The notes below the pieces were generated by a model. It worked only from the letters and a program-made list of their open reading frames with translations, had not been told where the DNA came from and ran no database searches. Position numbers and translations under genes: made by a program. Below, piece by piece: positions 18,327 to 26,494 of a stretch of DNA of 42,277 nt. Origin of the DNA: Catenulispora pinistramenti (GTDB lineage: Bacteria > Actinomycetota > Actinomycetes > Streptomycetales > Catenulisporaceae); the NCBI RefSeq assembly GCF_018274385.1, contig NZ_JAAFYZ010000073.1:1-42277 (forward strand), in the 5' to 3' direction. Each line of letters starts with the position of its first letter. Position 1 is the stretch's first letter.

Positions 18327-18469
18327 CGAAAACCAGCCGGAGAAGTACAAAGCCCAGTGGTTCGGTACCGGCGACTCGCCGAATTCGGCCGCCGGTGTCT
18401 TCGGCTTGCCGGCGAGGTGGTGGTGATCGGAAGAAGCTTGCCAATGCCCAGCTCGCAGGGCGGACGCGC

Positions 18470-18475
18470 TAACGT
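18470..18475 (+). promoter_or_regulatory. -10 box for the GNAT gene in the repeat segment
   Basis: TAACGT ends 6 nt before GTG 18482, giving a leaderless start. No clear -35 is seen. Confidence 0.35.
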
Positions 18476-18481
18476 GAGCCC

Positions 18482-18931
18482 GTGCTTGTCTTCCGCGAGG
18501 CCGGGTTTGACGACTTCGAACACGTTCAATGCCTTTACCGGCAACTGAACCCGGACGACCCGATCGTCACGGACGGCTCGGACGCAGCCGCGTTCGCCGC
18601 GATCATCGATCGACCGGGCCTGCACCTGTTCGTCCTCGACGACGATGGCGCCATCGTCGCCACCACCTACCTGAACGTGATCCCCAACCTCTCGCGGTCG
18701 TCGTCCCCCTACGCGGTGATCGAGAACGTGGTCGTAGAGAAGGCGCTGCGTGGGACAGGCCTGGGCAAACGCATCATGGCGGCAACGCTTCAGGTCGCAT
18801 GGGATGCCGGCTGCTACAAGGCGATGCTGATGACCGGCTCCCGCAGGCCATCGACCCTCGCGTTCTACAAGGCATGCGGCTTCAGCCCCGACGCCAAGAG
18901 CGCCTTCCTCGCCCGTCCACCACAGACATGA
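18482..18931 (+). CDS. GNAT N-acetyltransferase within the inverted-repeat segment
   Basis: 149 aa, single GNAT domain. The start LVFREAGFDDFEHVQCLYRQL fits beta1-alpha1. ATTYLNVIPNL, VIENVVVEKALRGTGLGKRIM (acetyl-CoA loop R/Q-x-x-G-x-G/A) and SRRPSTLAFYKACGF complete the fold. The GTG start is supported by a TAACGT box and by fold alignment. It is the only complete recognisable gene between the two inverted repeats, so it may be a passenger gene of the segment. The substrate is not predictable; close neighbours in the fold modify amino acids or drugs. Confidence 0.87.
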   Translation: MLVFREAGFDDFEHVQCLYRQLNPDDPIVTDGSDAAAFAAIIDRPGLHLFVLDDDGAIVATTYLNVIPNLSRSSSPYAVIENVVVEKALRGTGLGKRIMAATLQVAWDAGCYKAMLMTGSRRPSTLAFYKACGFSPDAKSAFLARPPQT

Positions 18932-19246
18932 TCTGTTAACCGCGCCTGCGCGAGCGGCAAGATTAGTCCGAACAGAATCCCGCTAGGCGACCGGAACAAC
19001 CTTGCCAACTACAACGTGAGCGAGGCCACGGCTGGCAATGTTCCTCCGGAACGGACAGCCGGTACTAGAGCGGGCAACGCGATAGTCCAGGAGCGTGCAT
19101 TTGGGTTGGCAGGCGCGGACCGGCCCGACTGCCAAGCCCGACTGCCAAGATGGACACCGGCGGATGGCGCATTGGCCTCGCAGCCAAAGTCGCACCGGCA
19201 CCCGCACCAACCAACCTGCGTCCTCGGTCCCTGTGATTGCTTTTCT
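18932..19246 (+). other. 315-bp intergenic stretch without a gene
   Basis: No reading frame has coding character on either strand. A short ACTGCCAAGCCCGACTGCCAAG direct repeat is visible near 19130-19151. CTTGCCAACTACAACGTGAGC-like sequence near 19000 weakly resembles the region before the GNAT start and could be a decayed copy. Confidence 0.5.
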
Positions 19247-19790
19247 TCCGGCTGGTTTTCGGTTCGTTCCCCTCGGTCGCGTCGGCAGGGCTTCGCCTAC
19301 AGTGCCGGTGGCCGGGGGTCAAGTTCGCGCTGCACAAAACCGCAGCTCACACGCCCAACCGCCGCGCGCGGACTTTACCCCCGGACACCGGTGCTGTACC
19401 CCCCGGGCTGACGACGCGACCGAGGGGAACGGACCGCACCACCCCACAAACCGCCGCCGCTGAGACTAGATCAGCCACCCTAGGGAACCGCGCTAGTTTC
19501 CCTGAGGTTGCCGAGGCCCGCCGGAGGCCCGGCCCTTCATCACAGCCCTTGACTTTGATCTTGCCTGTGGCTCTTGATCTTGCTCTTGATCTGGCCTTTG
19601 TCCTTGTTCTGACTTGCTGGAGTTGAAGAGGCCTGAGGTGCGGCGGGGTTGTGAACGCGAAAACCGGCAGCCGACAAACACACCCGCCGCCCCGAACCCC
19701 GAACCGGCACAACTATAACCGAAGGCCGTAAAAAGCTTTGAAACCCACACACAAACCGCAACCCGGACCCCGAACCCCAAACACCCCCAG
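19247..19790 (-). repeat. Right arm of the inverted-repeat segment
   Basis: Inverted copy of blocks B and A (19247-19544 and 19570-19790), joined by about 26 bp. The outer end enters the 3' part of the membrane-protein gene at 19540-20097. Block A ends with a Lys-rich AAGATCAAGAGC direct repeat whose unit number differs between the two copies. Confidence 0.85.
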
Positions 19791-20097
19791 CCGTCTCCGA
19801 CAAAGCCCGAAGCGCAACCACCGCCACCACACCGGCCGCGACCACGTTGACCGCCATCACCAGCCGCAGCGCCCAACGCAGCGGCACCCGGGACAGGAGC
19901 CACAGCACCAGCCCGGCCCACACCACGACCACGGCTCCGGCTCCGGCTCCGGCCAGCGCCAGAACGGCTTCCGGAAGCGCCACCCACCGGGCCAGCGGTG
20001 CCGCCGCGAGGGCGGCCACGCTGCCGAGGACCGCGCAGTAGGCCGCGCCGACGCGCAAGCTCCACCGACCCAGCTTCTCGCCATCGAATCCCGCCAT
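19540..20097 (-). CDS. Membrane protein whose 3' end is made of repeat DNA
   Basis: About 185 aa. Residues ~1-108 form a credible small integral membrane protein (MAGFDGEKLGRWSLRVG) with three hydrophobic helices (about 16-36, 43-67, 76-100). From about residue 105 the reading frame runs into repeat block A and ends in a Lys/Gln-rich tail, the repeat's sequence rather than a normal protein end. The most likely history is that the inverted repeat inserted into, or recombined at, the gene's 3' part, giving a truncated chimeric protein. GAGGAA lies ~12 nt before ATG 20097; ATG 20151 is an in-frame alternative. Confidence 0.55.
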   Translation of the reverse strand: MAGFDGEKLGRWSLRVGAAYCAVLGSVAALAAAPLARWVALPEAVLALAGAGAGAVVVVWAGLVLWLLSRVPLRWALRLVMAVNVVAAGVVAVVALRALSETAGGVWGSGSGLRFVCGFQSFLRPSVIVVPVRGSGRRVCLSAAGFRVHNPAAPQASSTPASQNKDKGQIKSKIKSHRQDQSQGL

Positions 20098-20193
20098 GCG
20101 CTGGCGCCTGTTCCTCAGCTCGCCCAGCTCTCTGCTGCGAACCCCACCCACTCGCGCTCACTCACCGAGATCCCACGTCCACGAGGCCCCCGC

Positions 20194-20227
20194 GCTGCTC
20201 AGGTCCCGAAGCCGCTCAGGTCCCGAA
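20194..20227 (-). repeat. Stop-codon tandem array at the HIT gene (2 x 17 bp)
   Basis: In gene direction TTCGGGACCTGAGCGGC is followed by TTCGGGACCTGAGCAGC. The first unit contains the HIT gene's TGA. Confidence 0.85.
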
Positions 20228-20578
20228 AGTGCTCAAGAAGTCGCCGCCGAGCACGTGTGCGTGCACATGGAAGACCGTCTGCCCGGCGTGGGCGTCGGTG
20301 TTGAACACGATGCGGTAGCCGCCGTCCGCGATGCCCACCGCCTTCGCGACTTCGGCTGCTTCGGTCAGGAGGGCGGCGGCCAGCTCTGGTGCGTTGGCGG
20401 CCAGTTCGGCGGCGTTCCGGTAGTGCGCGCGGGGCACGATCAGGTCGTGGACCGGGGCCTGCGGGTTTATGTCCTTGAAGGTGAAGGTGAGGTCTGTCTG
20501 GCGGACCACCGTTGCCGGGATCTCGCCGGCCACGATCTTGCAGAAGAGGCAGTCGGGTTGTGCTTGGCCGTCGGCCAT
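20216..20578 (-). CDS. HIT-domain protein (HinT-like)
   Basis: 120 aa, the usual HinT length. The protein has CLFCKIVAGEIP (13-24), DINPQAPVHDLIVPRAHY and the histidine triad HVHAHVLGG near residue 105. HinT enzymes hydrolyse nucleoside 5'-phosphoramidates in the cytosol. ATG 20578 has a strong AAGGAGG 5 nt upstream. This is the housekeeping HIT gene usually found between rsmE/dnaJ and phoH in actinobacteria; accessory genes have separated it here from both. It is transcribed divergently from the dimethylformamidase-like gene. Confidence 0.95.
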   Translation of the reverse strand: MADGQAQPDCLFCKIVAGEIPATVVRQTDLTFTFKDINPQAPVHDLIVPRAHYRNAAELAANAPELAAALLTEAAEVAKAVGIADGGYRIVFNTDAHAGQTVFHVHAHVLGGDFLSTFGT

Positions 20579-20620
20579 CGTGTCCTCCTTGGACGCCCGT
20601 TGGTCGGGGTTTTCCGGCGA

Positions 20621-20626
20621 TAGGCT
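20621..20626 (+). promoter_or_regulatory. -10 box for the dimethylformamidase-like gene
   Basis: TAGGCT ends 8 nt before ATG 20635, so the mRNA is probably leaderless. Confidence 0.4.
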
Positions 20627-20634
20627 ACGGCACC

Positions 20635-22179
20635 ATGCGCCTCCTCGACGGGTTCGACCCGGCCGCCGCCGCGATCGGCACCCTGCCCGACGTCCCGGAC
20701 CTGAGCGACGATGCCCGGGCCGCGGTCAAGGGCTTCGCCTCGGCCACCGCGGTGGCTCCCGGGGAGTCGGTCGACTTCCACATCGACGTCGCCGAGCCAC
20801 GGGAGGTCGTTGTCGAGATCTACCGGGTCGGCGCGTATGGGGAGCACCGGACCGCGCTGCTCGGCAGCAGCGAGCCGGTCGCCGTGGTGCCGCAGCCCGG
20901 GCCGGTGACGGATCCGGAGACCGGGATGGTCAGCTGTCTGTGGGAGCCGGCGTGGCGGCTGAACGTGCCTGCGGACTGGAAGTCCGGGGCGTACCTCGCG
21001 GTGCTGCGCGCCAAGGGCAGTGCTGACGGCGCTGAGGGTGAAGAAGGTACAGACAGCGCGACCAGCGCAGCGGGCGCCAACTACGTCCCCTTCGTCGTCC
21101 GCAACCTGCGCCGCCGCACAAGCTGGCTGGTGGTCGTCCCGTTCGCCTGCTACCAGGCGTACAACATGTACCCCTTCGACAACGCGCGCGGTAAGAACCT
21201 CTACTACGGCTTCGACGCGAACGGCGAGCAGAGCAGCAAGCTGCGTGCGTCATCGGTCTCCTTCCGACGCCCCTACGAGCTGACCGGCATGCCGCGCGAG
21301 GCCGAGCGGGTCCACGACTTCGTCGTGTGGGCCGAACGTCAGGGCTATGACATGGAGTACGCCGCGAGCGCCGACCTCAACGAGGGCCGCGTCGACCCGC
21401 TGAACTACAAGGGCCTGATCTTCCCCGGCCACGACGAGTACTGGTCGGCGGGGATGCGCAAGACGCTGGTGAAGGCCCTGGACTCGGGTGTCTCGACGGT
21501 CTTCCTGCAGGCGAACAACGTCTACTGGCACGTCCGCTACGAGGGCTCGACGATCACCTGCTTCAAGTCGCGCCAGGACCCGGTCAAGACCAAGCGCCCC
21601 GGCCAGACGGTCATGTGGCGCGATCTGCGGCTGCCCGAGCAGGAGCTGCTCGGCGCGCAGTACATCAGCCTGGTCAAGGGCGACGCCCCGCTGGTCGTCA
21701 CGAACGCCGACCACTGGTTCTGGCAGGCGGCCGGCGTCAGCGCCGGGGACACGTTCCCCGGCCTGGTCGGCGGCGAGGCGGACAGCGTCCAGGACAAGTA
21801 TCAGAAGGCTGAGGGCACCGAGTTCACGATCCTGGCCCGCTCGGCCTACACCGACGGCGCCGACGGCACCCGCGAGCAGCAGACGGTGCTGCACCGCAAG
21901 CCCAGCGGCGCGTGGGTCTTCGACGCCGGCACCTTCTTCTGGCCGATGGCGCTGGGCCGCGAGGGCTTCGCGGACCCGCGGATCGAGGCCGCGACCGCCG
22001 CGCTGCTGGCCCGCATCGCGGCCGGGGACGGCCTGGGGTCGCGGTCGGCACGCCGCCGCGCCGCGATGACCGCGGCCCTGAAGCGCGAGGCCAGTCCGTC
22101 GGCGGTGTCGGCGAAGACCAAGCCGGTGGTGAAGCGGGTGGGTCGGAAGGTGAAGCACACGCTGAAGAGGTCTTCATGA
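20635..22179 (+). CDS. N,N-dimethylformamidase beta-subunit-like protein
   Basis: 514 aa. The sequence resembles the C-terminal region of the N,N-dimethylformamidase large subunit: an immunoglobulin-like N-terminal domain (about 40-130) is followed by a Rossmann/GATase-like core with VPFACYQAYNMYPFDN, LIFPGHDEYWSAGMRKTL, FLQANNVYWHVRYE and ADHWFWQAAGVSAGD. The Glu of HDEYW is a candidate catalytic or metal-binding residue. No small subunit is adjacent, so hydrolysis of dimethylformamide is not implied. ATG 20635 is chosen from the promoter position and the end of homology. The stop overlaps the next start by 4 bp (ATGA), indicating coupling. The true substrate is unknown. Confidence 0.8.
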   Translation: MRLLDGFDPAAAAIGTLPDVPDLSDDARAAVKGFASATAVAPGESVDFHIDVAEPREVVVEIYRVGAYGEHRTALLGSSEPVAVVPQPGPVTDPETGMVSCLWEPAWRLNVPADWKSGAYLAVLRAKGSADGAEGEEGTDSATSAAGANYVPFVVRNLRRRTSWLVVVPFACYQAYNMYPFDNARGKNLYYGFDANGEQSSKLRASSVSFRRPYELTGMPREAERVHDFVVWAERQGYDMEYAASADLNEGRVDPLNYKGLIFPGHDEYWSAGMRKTLVKALDSGVSTVFLQANNVYWHVRYEGSTITCFKSRQDPVKTKRPGQTVMWRDLRLPEQELLGAQYISLVKGDAPLVVTNADHWFWQAAGVSAGDTFPGLVGGEADSVQDKYQKAEGTEFTILARSAYTDGADGTREQQTVLHRKPSGAWVFDAGTFFWPMALGREGFADPRIEAATAALLARIAAGDGLGSRSARRRAAMTAALKREASPSAVSAKTKPVVKRVGRKVKHTLKRSS

Positions 22180-22667
22180 CGGTGAAACCCACCAGGAACG
22201 TCCGCCTGGATCCGATGACGGCGCAAGAGTTCGGGCCGTGGCGGGCGAAAACCGCTTCCGACTACGCGATGGCTCAGGTCCGAGAAGGACACTGGTCCAT
22301 CGAGACGGCACAACAGCAGGGCTGGGACGTCACGGAAGGTCTGTTGCCCGCGGGTCCGGAGACCTACGGACAGCATCTGTGGATAGCCCGGGACGTCGAC
22401 ACCGAACAGCGGGTGGGCTCCCTGTGGGTAGCGCTGCGAACAGCCGGCCCCACCACGGAGGCCTTCGTCTACGACGTCCACGTTGAGGAAGAGCTGCGAG
22501 GCGTAGGCTACGGCCGGGCGATCATGGAGGCCGCGACGGCTGCGGCCCGTGCGCTCGGCGCCGAGTACATAGCCCTGAATGTGCACGGGTCGAACGACCG
22601 GGCGTACCAGCTCTACAAGGGTCTCGGCTACGAGGTGACCAACCTCCACATGCGGCTGGGGTTGTAA
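22176..22667 (+). CDS. GNAT N-acetyltransferase coupled to the dimethylformamidase-like gene
   Basis: 163 aa. TVKPTRNVRLDPMTAQEF opens the domain, VGSLWVALR is beta4, VEEELRGVGYGRAIMEAA is the acetyl-CoA loop and NVHGSNDRAYQLYKGLGYEVTN the C-terminal strand. The ATG lies in an ATGA overlap with the upstream stop and has AGAGG 5 nt before it, so translation is coupled. Pairing of a GNAT with a dimethylformamidase-like protein suggests they act on the same small N-substituted molecule, but this is inference. Confidence 0.9.
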   Translation: MTVKPTRNVRLDPMTAQEFGPWRAKTASDYAMAQVREGHWSIETAQQQGWDVTEGLLPAGPETYGQHLWIARDVDTEQRVGSLWVALRTAGPTTEAFVYDVHVEEELRGVGYGRAIMEAATAAARALGAEYIALNVHGSNDRAYQLYKGLGYEVTNLHMRLGL

Positions 22668-22677
22668 GTACGGCTGG

Positions 22678-23001
22678 TCAGGCACCCCAACCGTAGGCAT
22701 CGCCGGTGGCGAGTCCCTGCCAGAAAACAGCTTCCGGCTGTCCTGTCACCCCGATGGCCTCCATCAACGGCTGGATCGCGGGCTGCTGCTCGGCGAAGAA
22801 CGCCTCGAAGCTCTCGCTGTCGGGCCACTCGTCGAGCGCCATGAGGCTGCTCCCGTCCTGGGAGCCGTAGAAGCGGTGCGCGATGAGGCCATGGCGCTTC
22901 GCCCCCTCAACGATGCCCTGCAGCTTCTCCGGGTTTTCCTTTGCGTACCGCTCCATCGCCTGTGGATCACCGGGGATCTTCAGTGTCACGAATACGGACA
23001 T
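22678..23001 (-). CDS. Small monooxygenase-fold (dimeric alpha+beta barrel) protein
   Basis: 107 aa. MSVFVTLKIPGDPQAMERYAKENPEKLQGI and MALDEWPDSESFEAFF match the dimeric alpha+beta barrel used by antibiotic-biosynthesis monooxygenase and related EthD-like proteins. No cofactor motif is visible. ATG 23001 has GAGAGGAG upstream. The function is uncertain. Confidence 0.75.
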   Translation of the reverse strand: MSVFVTLKIPGDPQAMERYAKENPEKLQGIVEGAKRHGLIAHRFYGSQDGSSLMALDEWPDSESFEAFFAEQQPAIQPLMEAIGVTGQPEAVFWQGLATGDAYGWGA

Positions 23002-23114
23002 GACGCTCCTCTCAGCGCGCTCGGGCGCGCATCGAATTCGCTCATCCGTTCTATTCGATCGCTTCCACGGCCCCGGCGGGTTGCTCAATGCGCCATCCGG
23101 AGGACCTGTCCCGG

Positions 23115-23858
23115 CTATCCCCAACGCCCCGACTTGGCCAGCACCACCGTCGCGGCGGCGGTCCCGGCCGTCGACGTCCGCAGCACCGTCGGCCCCATCT
23201 TGTAAGCGCGCGCCCCGGCCGCCTCGAACGCCGCCAGCTCCTGCGGCGCGATCGACCCCTCCGGCCCGATCACCAGCACCACCGAGCCCGCGTGCGCCAC
23301 CTCCAGCCCCGCCAGCGGCGTCTGAGCGTCCTCATGCAGCACCAGGGCCTGATCGGCTTCCGCCAGCAGCTTCACCACCTCGGCGGTCGAGTGCAGCGCC
23401 GCCACGGTCGGCCACCAGGCGCGGCGGGACTGCTTGGCCGCCTCCCGCGCCGTCGCGCGCCACTTGTTCAGCGCCTTCTCGCCGCGCTCGCCCTTCCACT
23501 GCACGATCGACCGACTGGCCGCCCACGGCACCACCGCGTCGACGCCGATCTCGGTCATCGTCTCCACGGCCGTCTCGCCGCGATCGCCCTTGGGCAGCGC
23601 CTGGACCACGGTGATCCGCGGCGTGGGTGCCGGTGTGCGCACCACGTCGCGGACATCCAGTTCCAGCCAGTCCTTGTGCGCCACCGCCACCACGCACTCG
23701 GCGACCACCCCCGCGCCGTTCGCGAGGTCCACCCGCTCCCCGGCGGCGAGCCGGCGCACGAGGGCGGCATGCCGCCCCTCGGCACCGTCCAGACGCACGC
23801 GAGCACCGCGGCCGGCCGTCTCAGTGTCCTGCCAGAAGAAGACCGGTGCGGTGCTCAA
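23115..23858 (-). CDS. rsmE: 16S rRNA m3U1498 methyltransferase
   Basis: A SAM-dependent SPOUT-fold enzyme methylating U1498 in the decoding region of 16S rRNA. 247 aa: an N-terminal PUA-like domain (about 1-80), then the trefoil knot with VLVIGPEGSIAP and MGPTVLRTSTAG. It lies 171 bp after dnaJ, a conserved neighbourhood. The 171-bp gap contains GCGGAT and CGGTCA repeats rather than a gene. Confidence 0.96.
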   Translation of the reverse strand: MSTAPVFFWQDTETAGRGARVRLDGAEGRHAALVRRLAAGERVDLANGAGVVAECVVAVAHKDWLELDVRDVVRTPAPTPRITVVQALPKGDRGETAVETMTEIGVDAVVPWAASRSIVQWKGERGEKALNKWRATAREAAKQSRRAWWPTVAALHSTAEVVKLLAEADQALVLHEDAQTPLAGLEVAHAGSVVLVIGPEGSIAPQELAAFEAAGARAYKMGPTVLRTSTAGTAAATVVLAKSGRWG

Positions 23859-24010
23859 GTGCTTCCTTAACGGGTGAACGGCTACAGCGGGCGGCGCGGA
23901 TGCGGATGCGGATGGCCGGCCGCGGGCGTCAGCGGTCGGCCCTCACCCATCGGCGAGCAGCGGGCAGCGGCAACGGTCAGCTGGTCAGCTGCCAGCGATC
24001 AGCAGTCCCG

Positions 24011-24034
24011 CGGTCAGGCGGTCAGGCGGTCAGC
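24011..24034 (-). repeat. Stop-codon tandem array at dnaJ (3 x 8 bp)
   Basis: In gene direction GCTGACCG, CCTGACCG and CCTGACCG; the first holds dnaJ's TGA. The 8-bp period places stops in changing frames. TGA-containing relatives continue as GCTGATCG and GCTGACC up to about 23980. Confidence 0.85.
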
Positions 24035-25157
24035 GAGCGTTGAAGGCGTCCCGCAGCCGCGAGAACAGCTTCTGCTGCCCGGGCGCGAACTCCCCGGACG
24101 GACGCTCCTCACCGCGCAGCTTGGCCAGCCGGCGCAGCAGATCCTCCTGCTCGGCGTCCAGCTTCGACGGGGTCTTCACCTCGACGTGCACGATGAGGTC
24201 GCCCCGGCCGGTGCCGCGCAGGTGCTGGATACCCCGGCCGCGCAGCGTGATCGCGTGCCCGGACTGGGTCCCGGGGCGGACGTCGATCTCGGCCGGGCCG
24301 TCCAGGGTCTCCAGCGGCAGCTTGGTGCCCAGCGAGGCGGCCGTCATCGGCAGCGTCACCGTGCAGTGCAGATCGTCGCCGCGGCGCTGGAATATCGGGT
24401 GCGGCAGCTCGACGATCTCGATGAACAGGTCGCCCGCGGGACCGCCGCCGGGGCCGACCTCGCCCTCGCCGGCCAGCTGGATCCGGGTACCGTTGTCGAC
24501 GCCCGGCGGGATCTTCACGGTCAGCTTGCGCCGGGTGCGCACCCGGCCCTCGCCGCTGCACTCCGGGCAGGGCGAGGGGACCACGGTGCCGAAGCCCTGG
24601 CACTGCGGGCACGGCCGCGAGGTCATGACCTGGCCCAGGAACGAGCGGGTGACCTGGGAGACCTCGCCGCGGCCGTTGCACATGTCACAGGTGACCGGGT
24701 GGGTGCCCGGGGCCGAACCCTCGCCGGAGCAGGCGACGCAGATCACCGCGGTGTCCACGCTGATCTCCCGGGCCGAGCCGAAGGCCGCGTCGGCCAGCTC
24801 GATCTCGATCCGGATCAGCGCGTCGTTGCCCTTGCGCACCCGGGAACGCGGGCCGCGCGCGGTCTGGCCGCCGAAGAAGGCGTCCATGATGTCGGTGAAC
24901 CCGAAGCCGGCGAAGCCGCCCGCGGCACCGCCGGCGCCCCGCGGATCCCCGCCGAGGTCGTACATCTGGCGCTTCTGCGGGTCCGACAGGACCTCGTAGG
25001 CCATGCCTATCTCTTTGAACCGCTCCTGGGTCCCCGGATCCGGGTTGACGTCCGGATGGAGTTCACGGGCCAGGCGCCGGTACGCCTTCTTGATCTCGTC
25101 CTGCGTGGCATCGCGCCGCACACCCAGGACCGCGTAGTAATCCGTCGACACCGACAT
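24030..25157 (-). CDS. dnaJ: Chaperone DnaJ (type I)
   Basis: A DnaK co-chaperone; the J-domain stimulates DnaK ATPase and the zinc centre binds substrate. In 375 aa: J-domain 5-70 with HPD in ELHPDVNPD, a short Gly/Phe region with GGFAGFGF, four CxxCxGxG zinc repeats ([32 protein letters not shown]) and the C-terminal substrate domain. It follows hrcA by 62 bp, so it falls under HrcA-CIRCE control. This is the hrcA-linked DnaJ2 of actinobacteria, distinct from the dnaK-linked copy. Confidence 0.97.
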   Translation of the reverse strand: MSVSTDYYAVLGVRRDATQDEIKKAYRRLARELHPDVNPDPGTQERFKEIGMAYEVLSDPQKRQMYDLGGDPRGAGGAAGGFAGFGFTDIMDAFFGGQTARGPRSRVRKGNDALIRIEIELADAAFGSAREISVDTAVICVACSGEGSAPGTHPVTCDMCNGRGEVSQVTRSFLGQVMTSRPCPQCQGFGTVVPSPCPECSGEGRVRTRRKLTVKIPPGVDNGTRIQLAGEGEVGPGGGPAGDLFIEIVELPHPIFQRRGDDLHCTVTLPMTAASLGTKLPLETLDGPAEIDVRPGTQSGHAITLRGRGIQHLRGTGRGDLIVHVEVKTPSKLDAEQEDLLRRLAKLRGEERPSGEFAPGQQKLFSRLRDAFNAR

Positions 25158-25219
25158 GCCCTCGCTAGACTCCGCCCAGAAAAAACTTCATCGAATACAC
25201 GCTACGTGGAACCAAGAGC

Positions 25220-26251
25220 TTAGGTCTCAGCCAGTATGCGCCCCACATAGGCGGCTACGGCGGTGACCGCGCCCATCATGCCGGGGTAATCCATCCGGGT
25301 GGGCCCGAGTACGCCCAGGTGAGCGACCACATCCCGCTCGCCCCGACCGTATCCGGTGCTCACCACCGAAGTGCCGACCAGACCCTCGTGCGCGTTCTCG
25401 TGGCCGATCCGCACCGTGAGTCCGCCCTGCGCCTCTCCGAACAAGCGCAGCAGCACCACTTGTTCCTCCAGCGCCTCCAGGACCGGATAGACCGTGTCCG
25501 GGAAGTCGTGCCGGAACCGGGCCAGATTCGCCGTGCCGGCCATCACGATCCGCTCCTCGCGCTGCTCGACCACCGCGTCCAGCAGGGTCGCGATCAGCAC
25601 CCCGACCCAGTTGCGGTCCTCGGCGGCGAACCGCTCGGAGAAGTCGGCCAGCAGGTTCGGGACGTCGCCCAGGCGCCGCGCGCCGACCTCGGCGTTCAGC
25701 CGGGCCCGCACGTCGGCCAGGGTGCCCTCGGGCACCATGGTGCCGCAGTCCACGATCCGCTGCTCGACCCGGCCGGTGTCGGTGATCAGCACCAGCATCA
25801 CCCGGGAGGGGGTCAGCGGGACCAGTTCCACGTGCCGCACCGCCGACCGGCTCAGCGACGGGTACTGGACCACCGCGACCTGCTGCGTTATCTGGGCCAG
25901 CAGCCGCACGGTGCGGGCCACCACGTCGTCCAGGTCGACGGCGCCGTCCAGGAAGGAGTGGATGGCCCGCTTCTCGGCCCCGGACAACGGCTTGACCTGC
26001 GAGAGCCGGTCGACGAAGAGCCGGTAGCCCTTGTCCGTGGGCACCCGGCCGGCGCTGGTGTGCGGCTGGTGGATGTAGCCCTCGTCCTCCAGGGCGGCCA
26101 TCTCGTTGCGTATCGTGGCCGGCGACACACCGATGTTGTGCCGCTCGACCAGGGCCTTGGAGCCGACCGGCTCCCTGGTGGCGACATAGTCCTGCACGAT
26201 GGCGCGGAGCACGTCGAGCTTGCGCTCGTCGAGCCTGCTCTCGGTCGTCAC
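25220..26251 (-). CDS. hrcA: Heat-inducible transcription repressor HrcA
   Basis: 343 aa, represses class I heat-shock genes through CIRCE. An N-terminal winged helix (about 5-75; [35 protein letters not shown]) is followed by a GAF-like ligand/dimer domain. GTG 26251 is chosen because GCGGAGG lies 5 nt upstream and the frame matches the family N-terminus [11 protein letters not shown]. The longer frame to 27223 is spurious: it is antisense to the MBL gene. A CIRCE site lies 36 bp upstream, so hrcA is autoregulated. Confidence 0.97.
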   Translation of the reverse strand: MTTESRLDERKLDVLRAIVQDYVATREPVGSKALVERHNIGVSPATIRNEMAALEDEGYIHQPHTSAGRVPTDKGYRLFVDRLSQVKPLSGAEKRAIHSFLDGAVDLDDVVARTVRLLAQITQQVAVVQYPSLSRSAVRHVELVPLTPSRVMLVLITDTGRVEQRIVDCGTMVPEGTLADVRARLNAEVGARRLGDVPNLLADFSERFAAEDRNWVGVLIATLLDAVVEQREERIVMAGTANLARFRHDFPDTVYPVLEALEEQVVLLRLFGEAQGGLTVRIGHENAHEGLVGTSVVSTGYGRGERDVVAHLGVLGPTRMDYPGMMGAVTAVAAYVGRILAET

Positions 26252-26286
26252 ACCCGCCTCCGCTCTCCTCGGCCCGGCTGGCCCTC

Positions 26287-26315
26287 CCTGGCACTCACCG
26301 CGGGGGAGTGCCAGG
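26287..26315 (-). promoter_or_regulatory. CIRCE operator
   Basis: CCTGGCACTC, nine bases, GAGTGCCAGG: ten-base perfect arms. The core TGGCACTC-N9-GAGTGCCA is close to the CIRCE consensus TTAGCACTC-N9-GAGTGCTAA. It lies between the hrcA start and a TACACT box. Confidence 0.95.
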
Positions 26316-26326
26316 GCATTCCTTTC

Positions 26327-26332
26327 AGTGTA
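26327..26332 (-). promoter_or_regulatory. -10 box for hrcA
   Basis: TACACT lies 11 nt upstream of CIRCE on the minus strand, placing CIRCE at the transcription start. No -35 is seen. Confidence 0.45.
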
Positions 26333-26494
26333 ACGGCGAGTAGCGGGGAATGGTCCGTCCCCCGGCGCCGTAATGGCTGCGGCCCAGGTCGTGTCCATCG
26401 CGCGACGGCTGTGTCCGCCTGAGCCCCTCCCCCTATTACCGCCCGCGCGTTCGGTATCCGTCCCCGATCTGCCCGCTGCTGGCAGGATCGAAGC

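Larger units (their letters stand above)
17538..18341 (+). repeat. Left arm of a ~2.25-kb inverted-repeat segment
   Basis: Two blocks match, in inverted order and orientation, the sequence at 19247-19790. Block A is 17538-17784, with its strongest match from 17619. Block B is 18043-18341, nearly 90% identical by eye to 19247-19544. Between the blocks this copy holds 258 bp, where the right copy has about 26 bp. The ~100 bp before the arm (17440-17537) is only GC-rich degenerate GCGCGGGGCTG repeats. Composition is less GC-rich than neighbouring genes. Confidence 0.85.

Noticed and set aside
18932..19246. Second GNAT remnant between the GNAT gene and the right repeat
   Set aside because: Only a ~20-bp resemblance near the promoter region; no GNAT-like residues can be read in any frame.
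20635..22179. True N,N-dimethylformamidase
   Set aside because: The small subunit gene is absent and the family is broad, so only similarity is claimed.
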